In this document: positions 35,537 to 44,431 of the stretch, one piece after another
Layout: every line of letters begins with the position of its first letter
How positions within the stretch are numbered: the first letter of the stretch is position 1
Notes under the pieces: generated by a model
The model's database searches: none
Told to the model about the DNA's origin: nothing
Seen by the model: only the letters and a program-made list of their open reading frames with translations
NCBI RefSeq assembly: GCF_008000995.1
Contig: NZ_CP042828.1
Location: forward strand, 4,144,882-4,208,881
Length of the DNA stretch: 64,000 nt
Origin: Ruania zhangjianzhongii
Lineage (GTDB): Bacteria; Actinomycetota; Actinomycetes; Actinomycetales; Beutenbergiaceae
Reading direction: 5' to 3'
Position numbers and translations under genes: made by a program

Positions 35537-36807
35537 CGCAGACTCCCTTCGGCCGGCCAGTCGACGATCGCGGCCTCCGGGATCGGCACGACGCATCTGC
35601 CGCCCCACTCCTTGATGTAGTCCAGCTGTGCGACGATCTCGCCGGTGAGGTTCCACGGCAGGATCAGCACATAGTCGGGCTTCGTCTCCGCGATCCGGCC
35701 CGGTTCGTGGATCGGGATGTGGGTGCCGGGGGTGTAGCGGCCGTGCTTGTACGGATTCCGGTCCACGGTGTAGTCGAGGAAATCGGTGCCGATCCCGCAG
35801 TAGTTGAGCAGGGTGTTGCCCTTGCCGGGAGCCCCGTAGCCGACGACCTGCGCACCGTCCCGCTTGACGCCGATGAGGAACTCGAGCAGCTTGCGCTTGG
35901 TCTCGCGGACCTGCTCGGCGAACAGCTCGTAGGTCTCCGGCCGTTCCAGGCCCGCATCCAGTTCACGTTGGCGCAGCTCCAGCAGGCGTTTGCTCAGTGC
36001 CGGTGCATCCGCGCCGGCGTGGGTGGCGTGGATCCTCAGCGAGCCACCGTGGGTCCACAGCTCCTCGACATCGTGGATGACCAGCCCGTGCGCTGCGAAG
36101 ATCCGCTCCGCGGTCACCAGCGAGAAGTAGGAGAAGTGCTCGTGGTAGATCGTGTCGAACTGGTTCTCCTCCATCAGCCGCAGCAGGTGGGGGAACTCGA
36201 TGGTGATCAGTCCACCGGGTGCGAGGAGGAGCTTCATCCCGGCGACGAAGGTGTTCAGGTCCGGCACCTGCGCGAGCACGTTGTTGCCGGCGATCAGGTC
36301 CGCCGCAGTACCCTCGGCCACCAGTCGCCGCGCCAGCTGTTCGTCGAAGAACTCGACCAGGGTCGGCACGTCACGCTCGTCGACGGCAACCTTGGCGACG
36401 TTCGCGGCCGGCTCGATCCCGAGGACGGGCACGCCGGCCTGCACGAAGTACTGGAGGAGGTACCCGTCGTTGCTGGCGAGCTCCACCACCAGGCTGTCCG
36501 GGCCGAGACGTCGTTCAGTGATCATCGTCTCGACGTAGGTCCGGGCGTGCTCCAGCCAGGCGTCGGAGTAGGAGGAGAAGTAGGCGTACTCGGTGAAGAT
36601 CTCCTCTCGGGTCACGTACTCCTGCAACTGCACCAGGAAGCACTGGTCGCACACCCAGGTGTGCAGAGGGTAGAACGGCTCCATCGCGTTGACCTGGTCC
36701 GCTGGTACGAAGCTCTCGCACAGCGGGGACATGCCGAGGTCGGCGAAGGTGCGGGTCAGCGGTGCCCCGCAGAAGCGGCACGGGCCGCCGGTCAGCGCAT
36801 CGGACAT
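35533..36807 (-). CDS. Sugar C-methyltransferase with zinc-binding N-terminus
   Basis: 424 residues. N-terminal zinc site CRFCG...CDQC, a SAM-binding domain (VVELASNDGYLLQYF, GIEPAANVAKVA, FDTIYHEHFSYFS) and the C-terminal C-methyltransferase domain (GYGAPGKGNTLLNYCGI...DRNPYKHGRYTPGTHIPI). This is the three-part layout of NDP-hexose 3-C-methyltransferases such as TylC3/NovU. It should install a methyl branch on a keto-deoxysugar. It lies 12 bp after the related gene at 36820 and overlaps the cytidylyltransferase gene. Confidence 0.88.
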   Translation of the reverse strand: MSDALTGGPCRFCGAPLTRTFADLGMSPLCESFVPADQVNAMEPFYPLHTWVCDQCFLVQLQEYVTREEIFTEYAYFSSYSDAWLEHARTYVETMITERRLGPDSLVVELASNDGYLLQYFVQAGVPVLGIEPAANVAKVAVDERDVPTLVEFFDEQLARRLVAEGTAADLIAGNNVLAQVPDLNTFVAGMKLLLAPGGLITIEFPHLLRLMEENQFDTIYHEHFSYFSLVTAERIFAAHGLVIHDVEELWTHGGSLRIHATHAGADAPALSKRLLELRQRELDAGLERPETYELFAEQVRETKRKLLEFLIGVKRDGAQVVGYGAPGKGNTLLNYCGIGTDFLDYTVDRNPYKHGRYTPGTHIPIHEPGRIAETKPDYVLILPWNLTGEIVAQLDYIKEWGGRCVVPIPEAAIVDWPAEGSLR

Positions 36808-36819
36808 CGTGGCTCCCGA

Positions 36820-37995
36820 TCAGAGGGTCTGGATGTGGGCATCGACACCGAGTTCCGCGAGCGTCTGCCCGATCTCGGTGGCGTAGTACGGGTTCATCAC
36901 CAGGACGGTGCCGGGCGGGTCGGTCACCAGCGCCTCCGGCGCCACCACGGCCTGCCCGGTTCCGGCGAGGAAAGTCCCCTGCTTGCGGGGATTGACGTCG
37001 ACCACACGATCGACGGCGTCGGTCACGCCGAGCAGGTTGAAGACGCCGACGGCCTTGGCCCCTGCGCCCCAGGCGACCACGCGTTCGCCGTCATTGGCGA
37101 GTTGAGCCAGTTGGTCCGCCCACGCCGTCACTCGCTCCCGGGCGCGCTCATCGAAGGCCTGGATGTCGGCCAGCACGTCCGGGTCCGGGGGCGTAGGTGA
37201 CGGGCGCTGTGGCAGTTCGGCGGGCCGGGCCTCGACGGCGAGGAACTGCCCGTCGTAGGACTCACGCAGGTCCAGGATCTCGAATCCGGCGGACTCCACG
37301 GCGGTGCGCAGCGAGGATGCGAGGAAGTAGGAGACGTGCTCGTAAATGAGGTCGCCGACCGACAGCCGACGCAACGCCAGCAGTCCGTTCGGGACCTCGA
37401 GGTACAGCACGGTGTCGGAGCGGTCACCGATGCCCTCCCGAACGGAGCGCAGCATCCCGGCCGGATCGGCCACATGCTCCAACACGTGTCGACAAACCAC
37501 CAGGTCCGCCTCCGCGTCGACGTGGTCCCGGGAGAAGTACTCATTGACCACACGCACCCGGTCCGGGAGCGGCTCGGCGTGCTCGGCGTCGTAGCTCGGG
37601 TCGAAGCCGGTGCCGCGGTTCTCGCCGAGGGCGCAGACGAGGCCGAGGAAGTGCCCGCTCCCACTGCCGATCTCGACGACATCGGCATCCCGGATGCCGT
37701 AGGTATCGATGAGCCGCTGAGCCAGGTTCTGCTCGTAGTCCTGGAACACTGCGGAGAAGTGCAGGGCGTTGTCGTAGCTGTGTCCGTAGGCGTTCCGGCT
37801 CGCGTCGAAGCCAGTGTTGTAGACCAGCCCGCACGTGGTGCAGTAGCCAAGCTCCAGGTCCCCGCGCGGGCACTCAAGCGCCTCCCGGCGAGTGGGCCAG
37901 AGGATTCCAACGTGCGTCGGAACGCCCGCTTGCGCGTAGAACGGGCGGAGCTCCGCCGCATCGCACACCGGGCAGCGCATCCCCGGACGCACCAT
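36820..37995 (-). CDS. SAM-dependent methyltransferase, C-methyltransferase-like, paralog 2
   Basis: 391 residues. Zinc-type CPVC...CTTC pairs at the N-terminus, SAM site VVEIGSGSGHFLGL, and a C-terminal domain with VVAWGAGAKAVGVFNLLG and DVNPRKQGTFLAGTGQ. It is closer to the protein at 42071-43279 than to its neighbour at 35533. The start at 37995 has GGAGGGTG at 6 bases; the in-frame extension has no such site. The substrate may be a nucleotide sugar or lipid-linked sugar. Confidence 0.85.
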   Translation of the reverse strand: MVRPGMRCPVCDAAELRPFYAQAGVPTHVGILWPTRREALECPRGDLELGYCTTCGLVYNTGFDASRNAYGHSYDNALHFSAVFQDYEQNLAQRLIDTYGIRDADVVEIGSGSGHFLGLVCALGENRGTGFDPSYDAEHAEPLPDRVRVVNEYFSRDHVDAEADLVVCRHVLEHVADPAGMLRSVREGIGDRSDTVLYLEVPNGLLALRRLSVGDLIYEHVSYFLASSLRTAVESAGFEILDLRESYDGQFLAVEARPAELPQRPSPTPPDPDVLADIQAFDERARERVTAWADQLAQLANDGERVVAWGAGAKAVGVFNLLGVTDAVDRVVDVNPRKQGTFLAGTGQAVVAPEALVTDPPGTVLVMNPYYATEIGQTLAELGVDAHIQTL

Positions 37996-38076
37996 TGACG
38001 TCACCCTCCAGACACTAGTCCAGCGCGGCACCGACCGTAGGGCGATTGGATCGCGTAGTGCATGTGAACCCATCGG

Positions 38077-41000
38077 CTAGGGCACCGGCGTCACGGTGAC
38101 GTTCCCGAACGTGGCGTCCACGTGATGAGCGATCAAGACGACCGACCCGCTGGGGACCGAATCGTCGTCGGTGATCGTGCCCATCCACGACGTCGGCTCC
38201 GCAGTACCCTGCTCCCACATCTTCATCGAGTAGGTAGCACCGCCAGAGGGCAGCGACTCAGCTCGGACACGCATGATGTAGGTATCGCCGGGGCCAAAGT
38301 CGATAGCGTTCCGCCGACCCCGATCGACTGGGGTGTTGTGGTTGCCGAAGAGTTCCCAGCGTGGCCCATTGTCGTGGAACCGGTACCAGGAGTAGGCGCC
38401 GGCCGGGTACCAGCCGTATGGCAGCGGCTCACCCTGGACCCGAGTGTGTCCCTGCCATCGGAGACCGATGCCGATCATGGCCGCACCGGAGAGATATTGC
38501 CCCGCCCCGGGTCCGAAGGCGTGCAGGGTCATCGGCACCGTGACCTCGTAGTCCGTCCACGACGAGTCGCCGACCGCGAGGATCCGGTCATAACCGAGCT
38601 GGACCGTGCTCACCGACCCGTTGCCTGTCTGCCAGAGGCCGTCCACCGATTGCGCCTGCAGCTGCAGCGGTTCGCTGGCGGACCAGTCGGTGGCGTAGGG
38701 CAGAGACAATGCCTCAGCGGCGTACACAGTCACGTTGACCGTTTGGGTCGCGGACGATCCGTCCGAGCCGAGGGCACTGATGGTGACGACATTCTGCCCG
38801 GTGTTCAGGTCGGTGTACGGGATGTCGGCGTTGAAGTCTCCGGGTGCGGCCAACCTCCGGTTGTCGGGCCCGATCGACAGGCCCCGCGCCGATCCACCGT
38901 TGACGCTGTAGGTCAGGGAGGTCACGCTCGCCGAGTTACTGACCGACCCGACGATGTTGACGCGTTCCTGTGGCCGCGCCGGGGACCCGAACGACTGGTC
39001 AGGGCCGTACCAGACATCGATGGCCACGGACGATGCCGGCGTCGTGAACACACCGTCCCCCGTCACCGTGGTGTTGCCGCTGGTGTCGGTGGCGGTGACG
39101 CGGTAGTGATAAGTGGTCTCTGCGGCTAGTCCGGTCAGGGTCGCCGAGTGCGACGTACCCGATCCCGACGACGTCCTCGTACTCCCGTAGGACGTGGTCT
39201 CCCCGAAAGCCACCGCCCCGGTGGTCTCCTCATCCGTGGACCACGAGATCACCGCCGACGACGACGTCGGCGACGCCTCCACAGCGCTGACCACCGGCGC
39301 CGTCACATCCGGCTCAGGCTCCGGGTCAGGATCAGGATCAGGCTCCGGGTCAGGATCAGGATCGGGATCTGGATCCGGGTCCGGTGCAGGACCAGCGCCA
39401 CCATCCTCAGGAACAATCGGGTTCGCCCGATCGAACACAAAATCCACCAACGCCGTGTACTCAGCAGGGTTCGACCCCGCATTCGCCGCGAACGGGCCCA
39501 CCGCACCGACCGTCAACGCCTGCGAGAACGTGCCAATCACCTGCGGCGAACCACCATCAACCGCCACCGTCATCGTCCAGACATTCCCCGCCCGACTCAC
39601 CCCCACCACCACAGAGTCCGAAGGCTGAACCGGCAACACCTGATTGAACCGCATCTTCGACGACCCATTCGTCGTCGCCCCCGCAAACGCCCGCACCACC
39701 CCACCACTGGAGAAAACATCGAACCGCAACCAGTTCGAAGCATCCTGCTCCACCAACACACCCTGATCATCATTCGTCGCCGCAGGAACCGAATCAAACC
39801 CCGCATCCACCGCGAAATCAGAATCCGACACCGCCTGCATCACCCGCAACGACCGATTAGTCCGCCACGCATCATGCGACTCCCCCGCCCCCACCGTCAG
39901 CGACAAATACGCATCCCCCGTACCCTGCGCCACCAACTCCACCGACCCATCCCCCACGTGATCAGTCACCGACCACTCAGACCCCAACACCGACCCAGAA
40001 AAATCATCAGAAGACAACACCGCAGCCGCGGGGCTAGCCACCGAAGTGGTGAAGGTCAGGTCGGTCGAGCTGCCCGCATTGCCGCTGGTGTCGGTGGCGG
40101 TGACGCGGTAGTGATAAGTGGTCTCTGCGGCTAGTCCGGTCAGGGTCGCCGAGTGCGACGTACCCGATCCCGACGACGTCCTCGTACTCCCGTAGGACGT
40201 GGTCTCCCCGAAAGCCACCGCCCCGGTGGTCTCCTCATCCGTGGACCACGAGATCACCGCCGACGACGACGTCGGCGACGCCTCCACAGCGCTGACCACC
40301 GGCGCCGTCACATCCGGCTCAGGCTCCGGGTCAGGATCAGGATCAGGCTCCGGGTCAGGATCAGGATCAGGATCGGGATCTGGATCCGGGTCCGGTGCAG
40401 GACCAGCGCCACCATCCTCAGGAACAATCGGGTTCGCCCGATCGAACACAAAATCCACCAACGCCGTGTACTCAGCAGGGTTCGACCCCGCATTCGCCGC
40501 GAACGGGCCCACCGCACCGACCGTCAACGCCTGCGAGAACGTGCCAATCACCTGCGGCGAACCACCATCAACCGCCACCGTCATCGTCCAGACATTCCCC
40601 GCCCGACTCACCCCCACCACCACAGAGTCCGAAGGCTGAACCGGCAACACCTGATTGAACCGCATCTTCGACGACCCATTCGTCGTCGCCCCCGCAAACG
40701 CCCGCACCACCCCACCACTGGAGAAAACATCGAACCGCAACCAGTTCGAAGCATCCTGCTCCACCAACACACCCTGATCATCATTCGTCGCCGCAGGAAC
40801 CGAATCAAACCCCGCATCCACCGCGAAATCAGAATCCGACACCGCCTGCATCACCCGCAACGACCGATTAGTCCGCCACGCATCATGCGACTCCCCCGCC
40901 CCCACCGTCAGCGACAAATACGCATCCCCCGTACCCTGCCCCACCAACTCCACCGACCCATCCCCCACGTGATCAGTCACCGACCACTCAGACCCCAACA

Positions 41001-41151
41001 CCGACCCAGAAAAATCATCAGAAGACAACACCGCAGCCGCACTGGCCGAGGGCACTACTGCGGCGAGGATCAGGGCACTCGTACCGACGGTCGCGAGCAG
41101 TGCCCGGACCGCACGGACCTGCAACACTGGCGAGGTCATCTGGGGGTTCAT
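38077..41151 (-). CDS. Secreted multidomain protein with duplicated lectin-like and FN3 domains
   Basis: 1024 residues. The signal peptide ends near SASAAA. Order after it: concanavalin-like domain 1 (~40-250), Asp-Pro linker, fibronectin type III 1, domain 2 almost identical to domain 1, linker, fibronectin type III 2, an Ig-like domain (NIVGSVSNSASVTSLTYSVNGG) and a C-terminal lectin-like domain (WYRFHDNGPRWELFGNHN). No anchor is visible. It may bind or organise the polysaccharide outside the cell. The start overlaps the glycosyltransferase stop (ATGA), so a secreted protein is translationally coupled to a biosynthetic enzyme. Confidence 0.82.
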   Translation of the reverse strand: MNPQMTSPVLQVRAVRALLATVGTSALILAAVVPSASAAAVLSSDDFSGSVLGSEWSVTDHVGDGSVELVGQGTGDAYLSLTVGAGESHDAWRTNRSLRVMQAVSDSDFAVDAGFDSVPAATNDDQGVLVEQDASNWLRFDVFSSGGVVRAFAGATTNGSSKMRFNQVLPVQPSDSVVVGVSRAGNVWTMTVAVDGGSPQVIGTFSQALTVGAVGPFAANAGSNPAEYTALVDFVFDRANPIVPEDGGAGPAPDPDPDPDPDPDPDPEPDPDPDPEPEPDVTAPVVSAVEASPTSSSAVISWSTDEETTGAVAFGETTSYGSTRTSSGSGTSHSATLTGLAAETTYHYRVTATDTSGNAGSSTDLTFTTSVASPAAAVLSSDDFSGSVLGSEWSVTDHVGDGSVELVAQGTGDAYLSLTVGAGESHDAWRTNRSLRVMQAVSDSDFAVDAGFDSVPAATNDDQGVLVEQDASNWLRFDVFSSGGVVRAFAGATTNGSSKMRFNQVLPVQPSDSVVVGVSRAGNVWTMTVAVDGGSPQVIGTFSQALTVGAVGPFAANAGSNPAEYTALVDFVFDRANPIVPEDGGAGPAPDPDPDPDPDPDPEPDPDPDPEPEPDVTAPVVSAVEASPTSSSAVISWSTDEETTGAVAFGETTSYGSTRTSSGSGTSHSATLTGLAAETTYHYRVTATDTSGNTTVTGDGVFTTPASSVAIDVWYGPDQSFGSPARPQERVNIVGSVSNSASVTSLTYSVNGGSARGLSIGPDNRRLAAPGDFNADIPYTDLNTGQNVVTISALGSDGSSATQTVNVTVYAAEALSLPYATDWSASEPLQLQAQSVDGLWQTGNGSVSTVQLGYDRILAVGDSSWTDYEVTVPMTLHAFGPGAGQYLSGAAMIGIGLRWQGHTRVQGEPLPYGWYPAGAYSWYRFHDNGPRWELFGNHNTPVDRGRRNAIDFGPGDTYIMRVRAESLPSGGATYSMKMWEQGTAEPTSWMGTITDDDSVPSGSVVLIAHHVDATFGNVTVTPVP
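39074..40029 (-). repeat. Internal duplication, downstream copy
   Basis: About 955 bp nearly identical to 40079-41040. The offset is 1005 bp before the Asp-Pro linker and 1011 bp after it because this copy has one fewer 6-bp GATCAG-type unit. By eye the rest differs at a single base, giving VELVAQG against VELVGQG. Encodes one concanavalin-like domain, linker and fibronectin type III domain. Confidence 0.9.
40079..41040 (-). repeat. Internal duplication, upstream (N-terminal) copy
   Basis: Partner of 39074-40029, encoding the first concanavalin-like/linker/FN3 module directly after the signal peptide. The near identity at silent positions implies recent duplication or ongoing gene conversion. 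Confidence 0.9.
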
Positions 41152-42074
41152 GAGACTTTCCCGTCCACTTCGTGGATGAGCTCGGCCGGGGCGGCCGCCG
41201 TACCGCGGAACCTGGCGCGCAGTCCGCCCGCCGCTATCCGGGCTCGGCGAGCCGAGTAGGCAGCGGCAAATCCGGCAGCAGCACCGAGCCGATCAGGGAT
41301 CGGTGCTGCCCCCGTTGCCAGAGCTCCGGTAGTGCGTCCGAGCAGCTTGAGCCGGACGAACGATGGCGCGCTCCGCGAGGCTGGATCGAACCACCTGGCC
41401 ACTTCCGCCGCAGTGGTGTGGCCCTGCCGCGAAGAACTCTCGTGGACCCGGCGCAGGAACAGCCGCTCATCGACCAGTGCGAACGAACCGAGCGCCGCCA
41501 TCTCCGCCAAGAAAGTCACGTCGGATGACATGTACGGCCGAATCAGGCCAGTGCTGGCCATCGTCTCTCGCCGCATCACCCCGAAGCAGGCATTGCAGAG
41601 ATTGAACCGCCAGGCAAAGGACGCAACGCGGCGCCATGGTGTCGAGGCGACGACGTCCAGCTTCTCCGCATAGGGACGGATTCGCCGGCCAGCACCGTCG
41701 ATGATCGTCGCTTGTGCGAACGCAATCACGGCCGCCGGGTTCGCATCCAAAGCCGCCACACAGGAACGCACGTAGCCCGGTTCGAGAAGATCGTCGTAGC
41801 CGGACCACTTGAAGAGTTCGGCGTCTGAGTCTGCGACGAGACGGTTGTAGTTGTAGGCCGCTCCCCTGTTCCGGTCATTCCGGACGAGCCGGACCCGCGC
41901 ATCCCGTTCAGCGAACGACTCGACGATGCTGACGGTGGCATCGGTGGACGCATTGTCCGAGACGACCAGCTCGAAGTCCTCGAAATCCTGCGCGAGGAGG
42001 CTCTCCAGCGTCTCCGCCAGGTAGGCCTCGCCGTTGTACACGGGCAGGCCGATGGTGAGCCGGGGGGTACTCAC
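41148..42074 (-). CDS. Glycosyltransferase family 2
   Basis: 308 residues. GT-A fold with LTIGLPVYNGEAYLAETLESLLAQDFEDFELVVSDNASTD and the acceptor/metal site FKWSGYDDLLEPGY. Its GTG start overlaps the upstream methyltransferase stop (GTGA at 42071-42074) and its stop overlaps the secreted repeat protein's start. It adds a sugar, perhaps the branched one made by this operon, to the repeat unit. Confidence 0.87.
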   Translation of the reverse strand: MSTPRLTIGLPVYNGEAYLAETLESLLAQDFEDFELVVSDNASTDATVSIVESFAERDARVRLVRNDRNRGAAYNYNRLVADSDAELFKWSGYDDLLEPGYVRSCVAALDANPAAVIAFAQATIIDGAGRRIRPYAEKLDVVASTPWRRVASFAWRFNLCNACFGVMRRETMASTGLIRPYMSSDVTFLAEMAALGSFALVDERLFLRRVHESSSRQGHTTAAEVARWFDPASRSAPSFVRLKLLGRTTGALATGAAPIPDRLGAAAGFAAAYSARRARIAAGGLRARFRGTAAAPAELIHEVDGKVS

Positions 42075-43279
42075 AACGCTTCCACGATCGGAGTGAGTCC
42101 GAGGTCGGCGAGCTCGTTGCCGATCTCGGTGCGATAGGCCCCGTTCATCACGATCACCAGCGCGGGTTCAACAGTGGTCAGCTCTTTCGGTGCCAGCACC
42201 CGGTGACCGGTACCGGCCATGTACTGGTTCTGCTTGAACGGGTTGATGTCGACCACTCCGGCCACGAGGTCGGAGTGCGCACCGAGCGCGGCCAGAAATG
42301 CCACCCCTTTGGAACCTCCGCCCCAGATGACGGTTCGGCCACCGCCGGCCTCGACGGCCTGGATCCGGTCCCGCCAGTGCTCCACCATCGCCTGATGACC
42401 GCGCGCGAATCGCCCGGCGGCTTCGGCCAGCTCGGCCGGGCTCTCCTCGATCGGGAGCACCCCTGCTAGACCACCGATCGCGGGCCGAGCCTCGACGAGC
42501 AGTGTCTGGTCGGAGTACGCCCGCTCGATGCGGAGCACCTCGAAGCCGGCCGCCCGGAACAGCCGGCCCACCGAACCGGCAGAGAAGTAGGAGCTGTGCT
42601 CGTAATACACGTCCCAGAACGCCACCTCGTCGAGGACCCGGAGCACATCGGGGACCTCGAACAGGAGCACGGTACGGTCCGGCTCGGTGATCGCTGCCCG
42701 GATCGAGGTCAGGAACTCTCGGACCGGGGCGATGTGTTCCAGCGTGTGGCGGCAGACGATGGCGTCCGCGCGCAGCTCGGGCAGGTCCTGCGGGAAGAGC
42801 CCTTGGATCCAGGTGATCGGTACGTCGTCGGCAACCCGGGAGGGCTGCACGCCCGGGTCGATTCCGATCGCGGTACCGACGCCGGCGCGGGTCATCTCCA
42901 CCAGGAACTCCCCCTTGCCGCAGCCGATCTCGACGACGGTCCCACCGCTGAGCGAGTACCTCTCGGTCCAGTCGGTGGCGAGCTCGCGGATGAACGCCTG
43001 GAAGGTCGGTGAGAACCCTTGGGTCTCCTCGTAGTCTTGCGAATACGTCGTGAGCGCCGGGTCGAACTGGCCGTTCCAGATGAGTCCGCACGCCGGGCAC
43101 AGGGCGAGCGCGAGCTCCCCCTGCGGAAAGTCGACGGCGGCGGCCCGGTCTCGCAGGAGCAGGCAGCTGTTCACGGGTACGGGTTCGCCCAGGTGGAACG
43201 GCTCGGGAGCTGCGGCGCCGCAGGCGGGGCAGCCACCGACGTCATCGATGCTCCCGATGACCACTTCGGTGCCCCTCAT
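42071..43279 (-). CDS. SAM-dependent methyltransferase, C-methyltransferase-like, paralog 3
   Basis: 402 residues. CPAC...CPAC N-terminal pairs, SAM site VVEIGCGKGEFLVEM, CRHTLEHIAP, and the C-terminal segment VIWGGGSKGVAFLAALG...DINPFKQNQYMAGTGHRV. The start at 43279 (GGAGACGAG upstream) is preferred because residues encoded further upstream are basic and without similarity. First gene of a long leftward operon to 33052, behind the repeat-containing promoter at 43408-43453. Confidence 0.84.
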   Translation of the reverse strand: MRGTEVVIGSIDDVGGCPACGAAAPEPFHLGEPVPVNSCLLLRDRAAAVDFPQGELALALCPACGLIWNGQFDPALTTYSQDYEETQGFSPTFQAFIRELATDWTERYSLSGGTVVEIGCGKGEFLVEMTRAGVGTAIGIDPGVQPSRVADDVPITWIQGLFPQDLPELRADAIVCRHTLEHIAPVREFLTSIRAAITEPDRTVLLFEVPDVLRVLDEVAFWDVYYEHSSYFSAGSVGRLFRAAGFEVLRIERAYSDQTLLVEARPAIGGLAGVLPIEESPAELAEAAGRFARGHQAMVEHWRDRIQAVEAGGGRTVIWGGGSKGVAFLAALGAHSDLVAGVVDINPFKQNQYMAGTGHRVLAPKELTTVEPALVIVMNGAYRTEIGNELADLGLTPIVEAL

Positions 43280-43687
43280 CTCGTCTCCGCTCCCATCCGC
43301 GTTCTGCACGACCCCCGAGACGGGTGACGCCCCGGCGTCGCGGCTCCGGCTCCGACCTGCCGGACGACCTCGTGACGCGCTTCTTCGCGCCCCATACCGG
43401 CATCGCCAGACTAGCGTTTTACGCATGTCCGGACAGGGGTGAACCATGGGTGATCCTGGCCCTCAGAACGCCTCACCCCGAGGGTGAGACGCCGTAGGGT
43501 CGCGAGAGTAGTTCCGGCTCGATCACGGTCCGGCAAGGGCTGAGTTACCATGTTCCCGATGGAAAAGACCGGCGTCGGCCTCCGATCGGATGCCGACGCC
43601 GGACACCGACAGTGAGAACGACGTTGACCGCGCTGGAGGTCGGCATGGCCCGCCTGGGGTGGCATCAGCAGGCCTGGGACAGAATCC
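43280..43687. other. 408-bp divergent intergenic region
   Basis: Contains the long leader and promoter of the leftward methyltransferase operon (43408-43453), an inverted pair CTCACCCC/AGGGTGAG at 43472-43488, and the unseen promoter of the rightward lipoprotein gene. No open reading frame with coding character. Confidence 0.65.
43408..43453 (-). promoter_or_regulatory. Branched-sugar operon promoter with 11-bp TCACC direct repeats
   Basis: Minus strand TCACCCATGGTTCACC has two TCACC units 11 bp apart (top-strand GGTGA at 43449-43453 and 43438-43442). The -10 TAGTCT lies at 43408-43413, 29 bases after the second unit; the flippase promoter has 28. A further TCACC/GGTGA pair at 43474-43487 may extend the site. 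Confidence 0.6.
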
Positions 43688-44302
43688 ATGCGTTGGAGTA
43701 GACCTGGGTTCTCGCCCGGGGTGGGAAGCGCACACCTGCTGCTGGTAATCACACTGCTGGCGCTCCTGACCGGTTGCTTCACCGTCCGGGACAACAGGTC
43801 CACCGCGCCAGAGGGCCCCGAGCCGACCGCCCGAACCGTCGTCGACGGCGTCGAGACATGGGATCTGACCTTCGAGCCGAGCGAGGAGGGGTTCGGCATC
43901 GAAGGAGACAGCACCGCCGAGATCTACGAGACCGACGAGCCGAGGACCATCGTCCTGAAGCTGCCGGGCGGGGAGTCTCTTCGCCTCGACGCGCAGGTCA
44001 TCGCGTTCTCGCGCTTCTCCGGAGCCGCCGGTGATCGGTACACCGTCGGGGTTCGGGGAGCGACTGTCGAGCCCGAAGATCTTGGCGAGCAACTGCGAGT
44101 CCTCCTCGAGCAACTGGAGACCTCCCCCGACGAGGTGGACGAGTTCATCGCCGAGGTGAACGATGCTCCGGCCGATCAGACCGAGCGGGTCCGGTTCTCC
44201 TCACCACGGGTGACCTTCGGCGATCTGAGGCTGGGCGTCGGGGCCAACGTCGCTCCGATCGCCGAGGGGGGACGCTTCACCCTCGGCGGGGCATGGGACT
44301 GA
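43688..44302 (+). CDS. Lipoprotein of unknown function
   Basis: 204 residues. A signal peptide with lipobox LLTGC (Cys around residue 30) and then an acidic alpha/beta protein without recognised motifs. It stands with the next gene as a rightward pair between leftward polysaccharide genes. The 129-bp gap to the next gene would allow co-transcription. It could be a surface accessory factor of polymer export, but nothing in the sequence proves this. Confidence 0.7.
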   Translation: MRWSRPGFSPGVGSAHLLLVITLLALLTGCFTVRDNRSTAPEGPEPTARTVVDGVETWDLTFEPSEEGFGIEGDSTAEIYETDEPRTIVLKLPGGESLRLDAQVIAFSRFSGAAGDRYTVGVRGATVEPEDLGEQLRVLLEQLETSPDEVDEFIAEVNDAPADQTERVRFSSPRVTFGDLRLGVGANVAPIAEGGRFTLGGAWD

Positions 44303-44431
44303 CCGTTGGGTCGACGTGACAGAAGGGGAATCATTGATAGCGCAGTCGGATTCGAGGGGAACGCCTGACCTGCCGGGGGGCGACAAGGGCGGACCTGCCT
44401 GGTCGAGACTCGGGAGAGAACCGGAGAAGGA

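Noticed and set aside
39340-39390. GATCAG tandem units as a regulatory repeat
   Set aside because: They encode the Asp-Pro linker of the secreted protein and repeat in both copies of the duplication.
39148-41259. Long rightward open frames rich in Arg/His opposite the secreted repeat protein
   Set aside because: They are antisense shadows of a GC-rich gene: no ribosome sites, biased RRRHR-type composition, and duplicated only because the real gene is duplicated.
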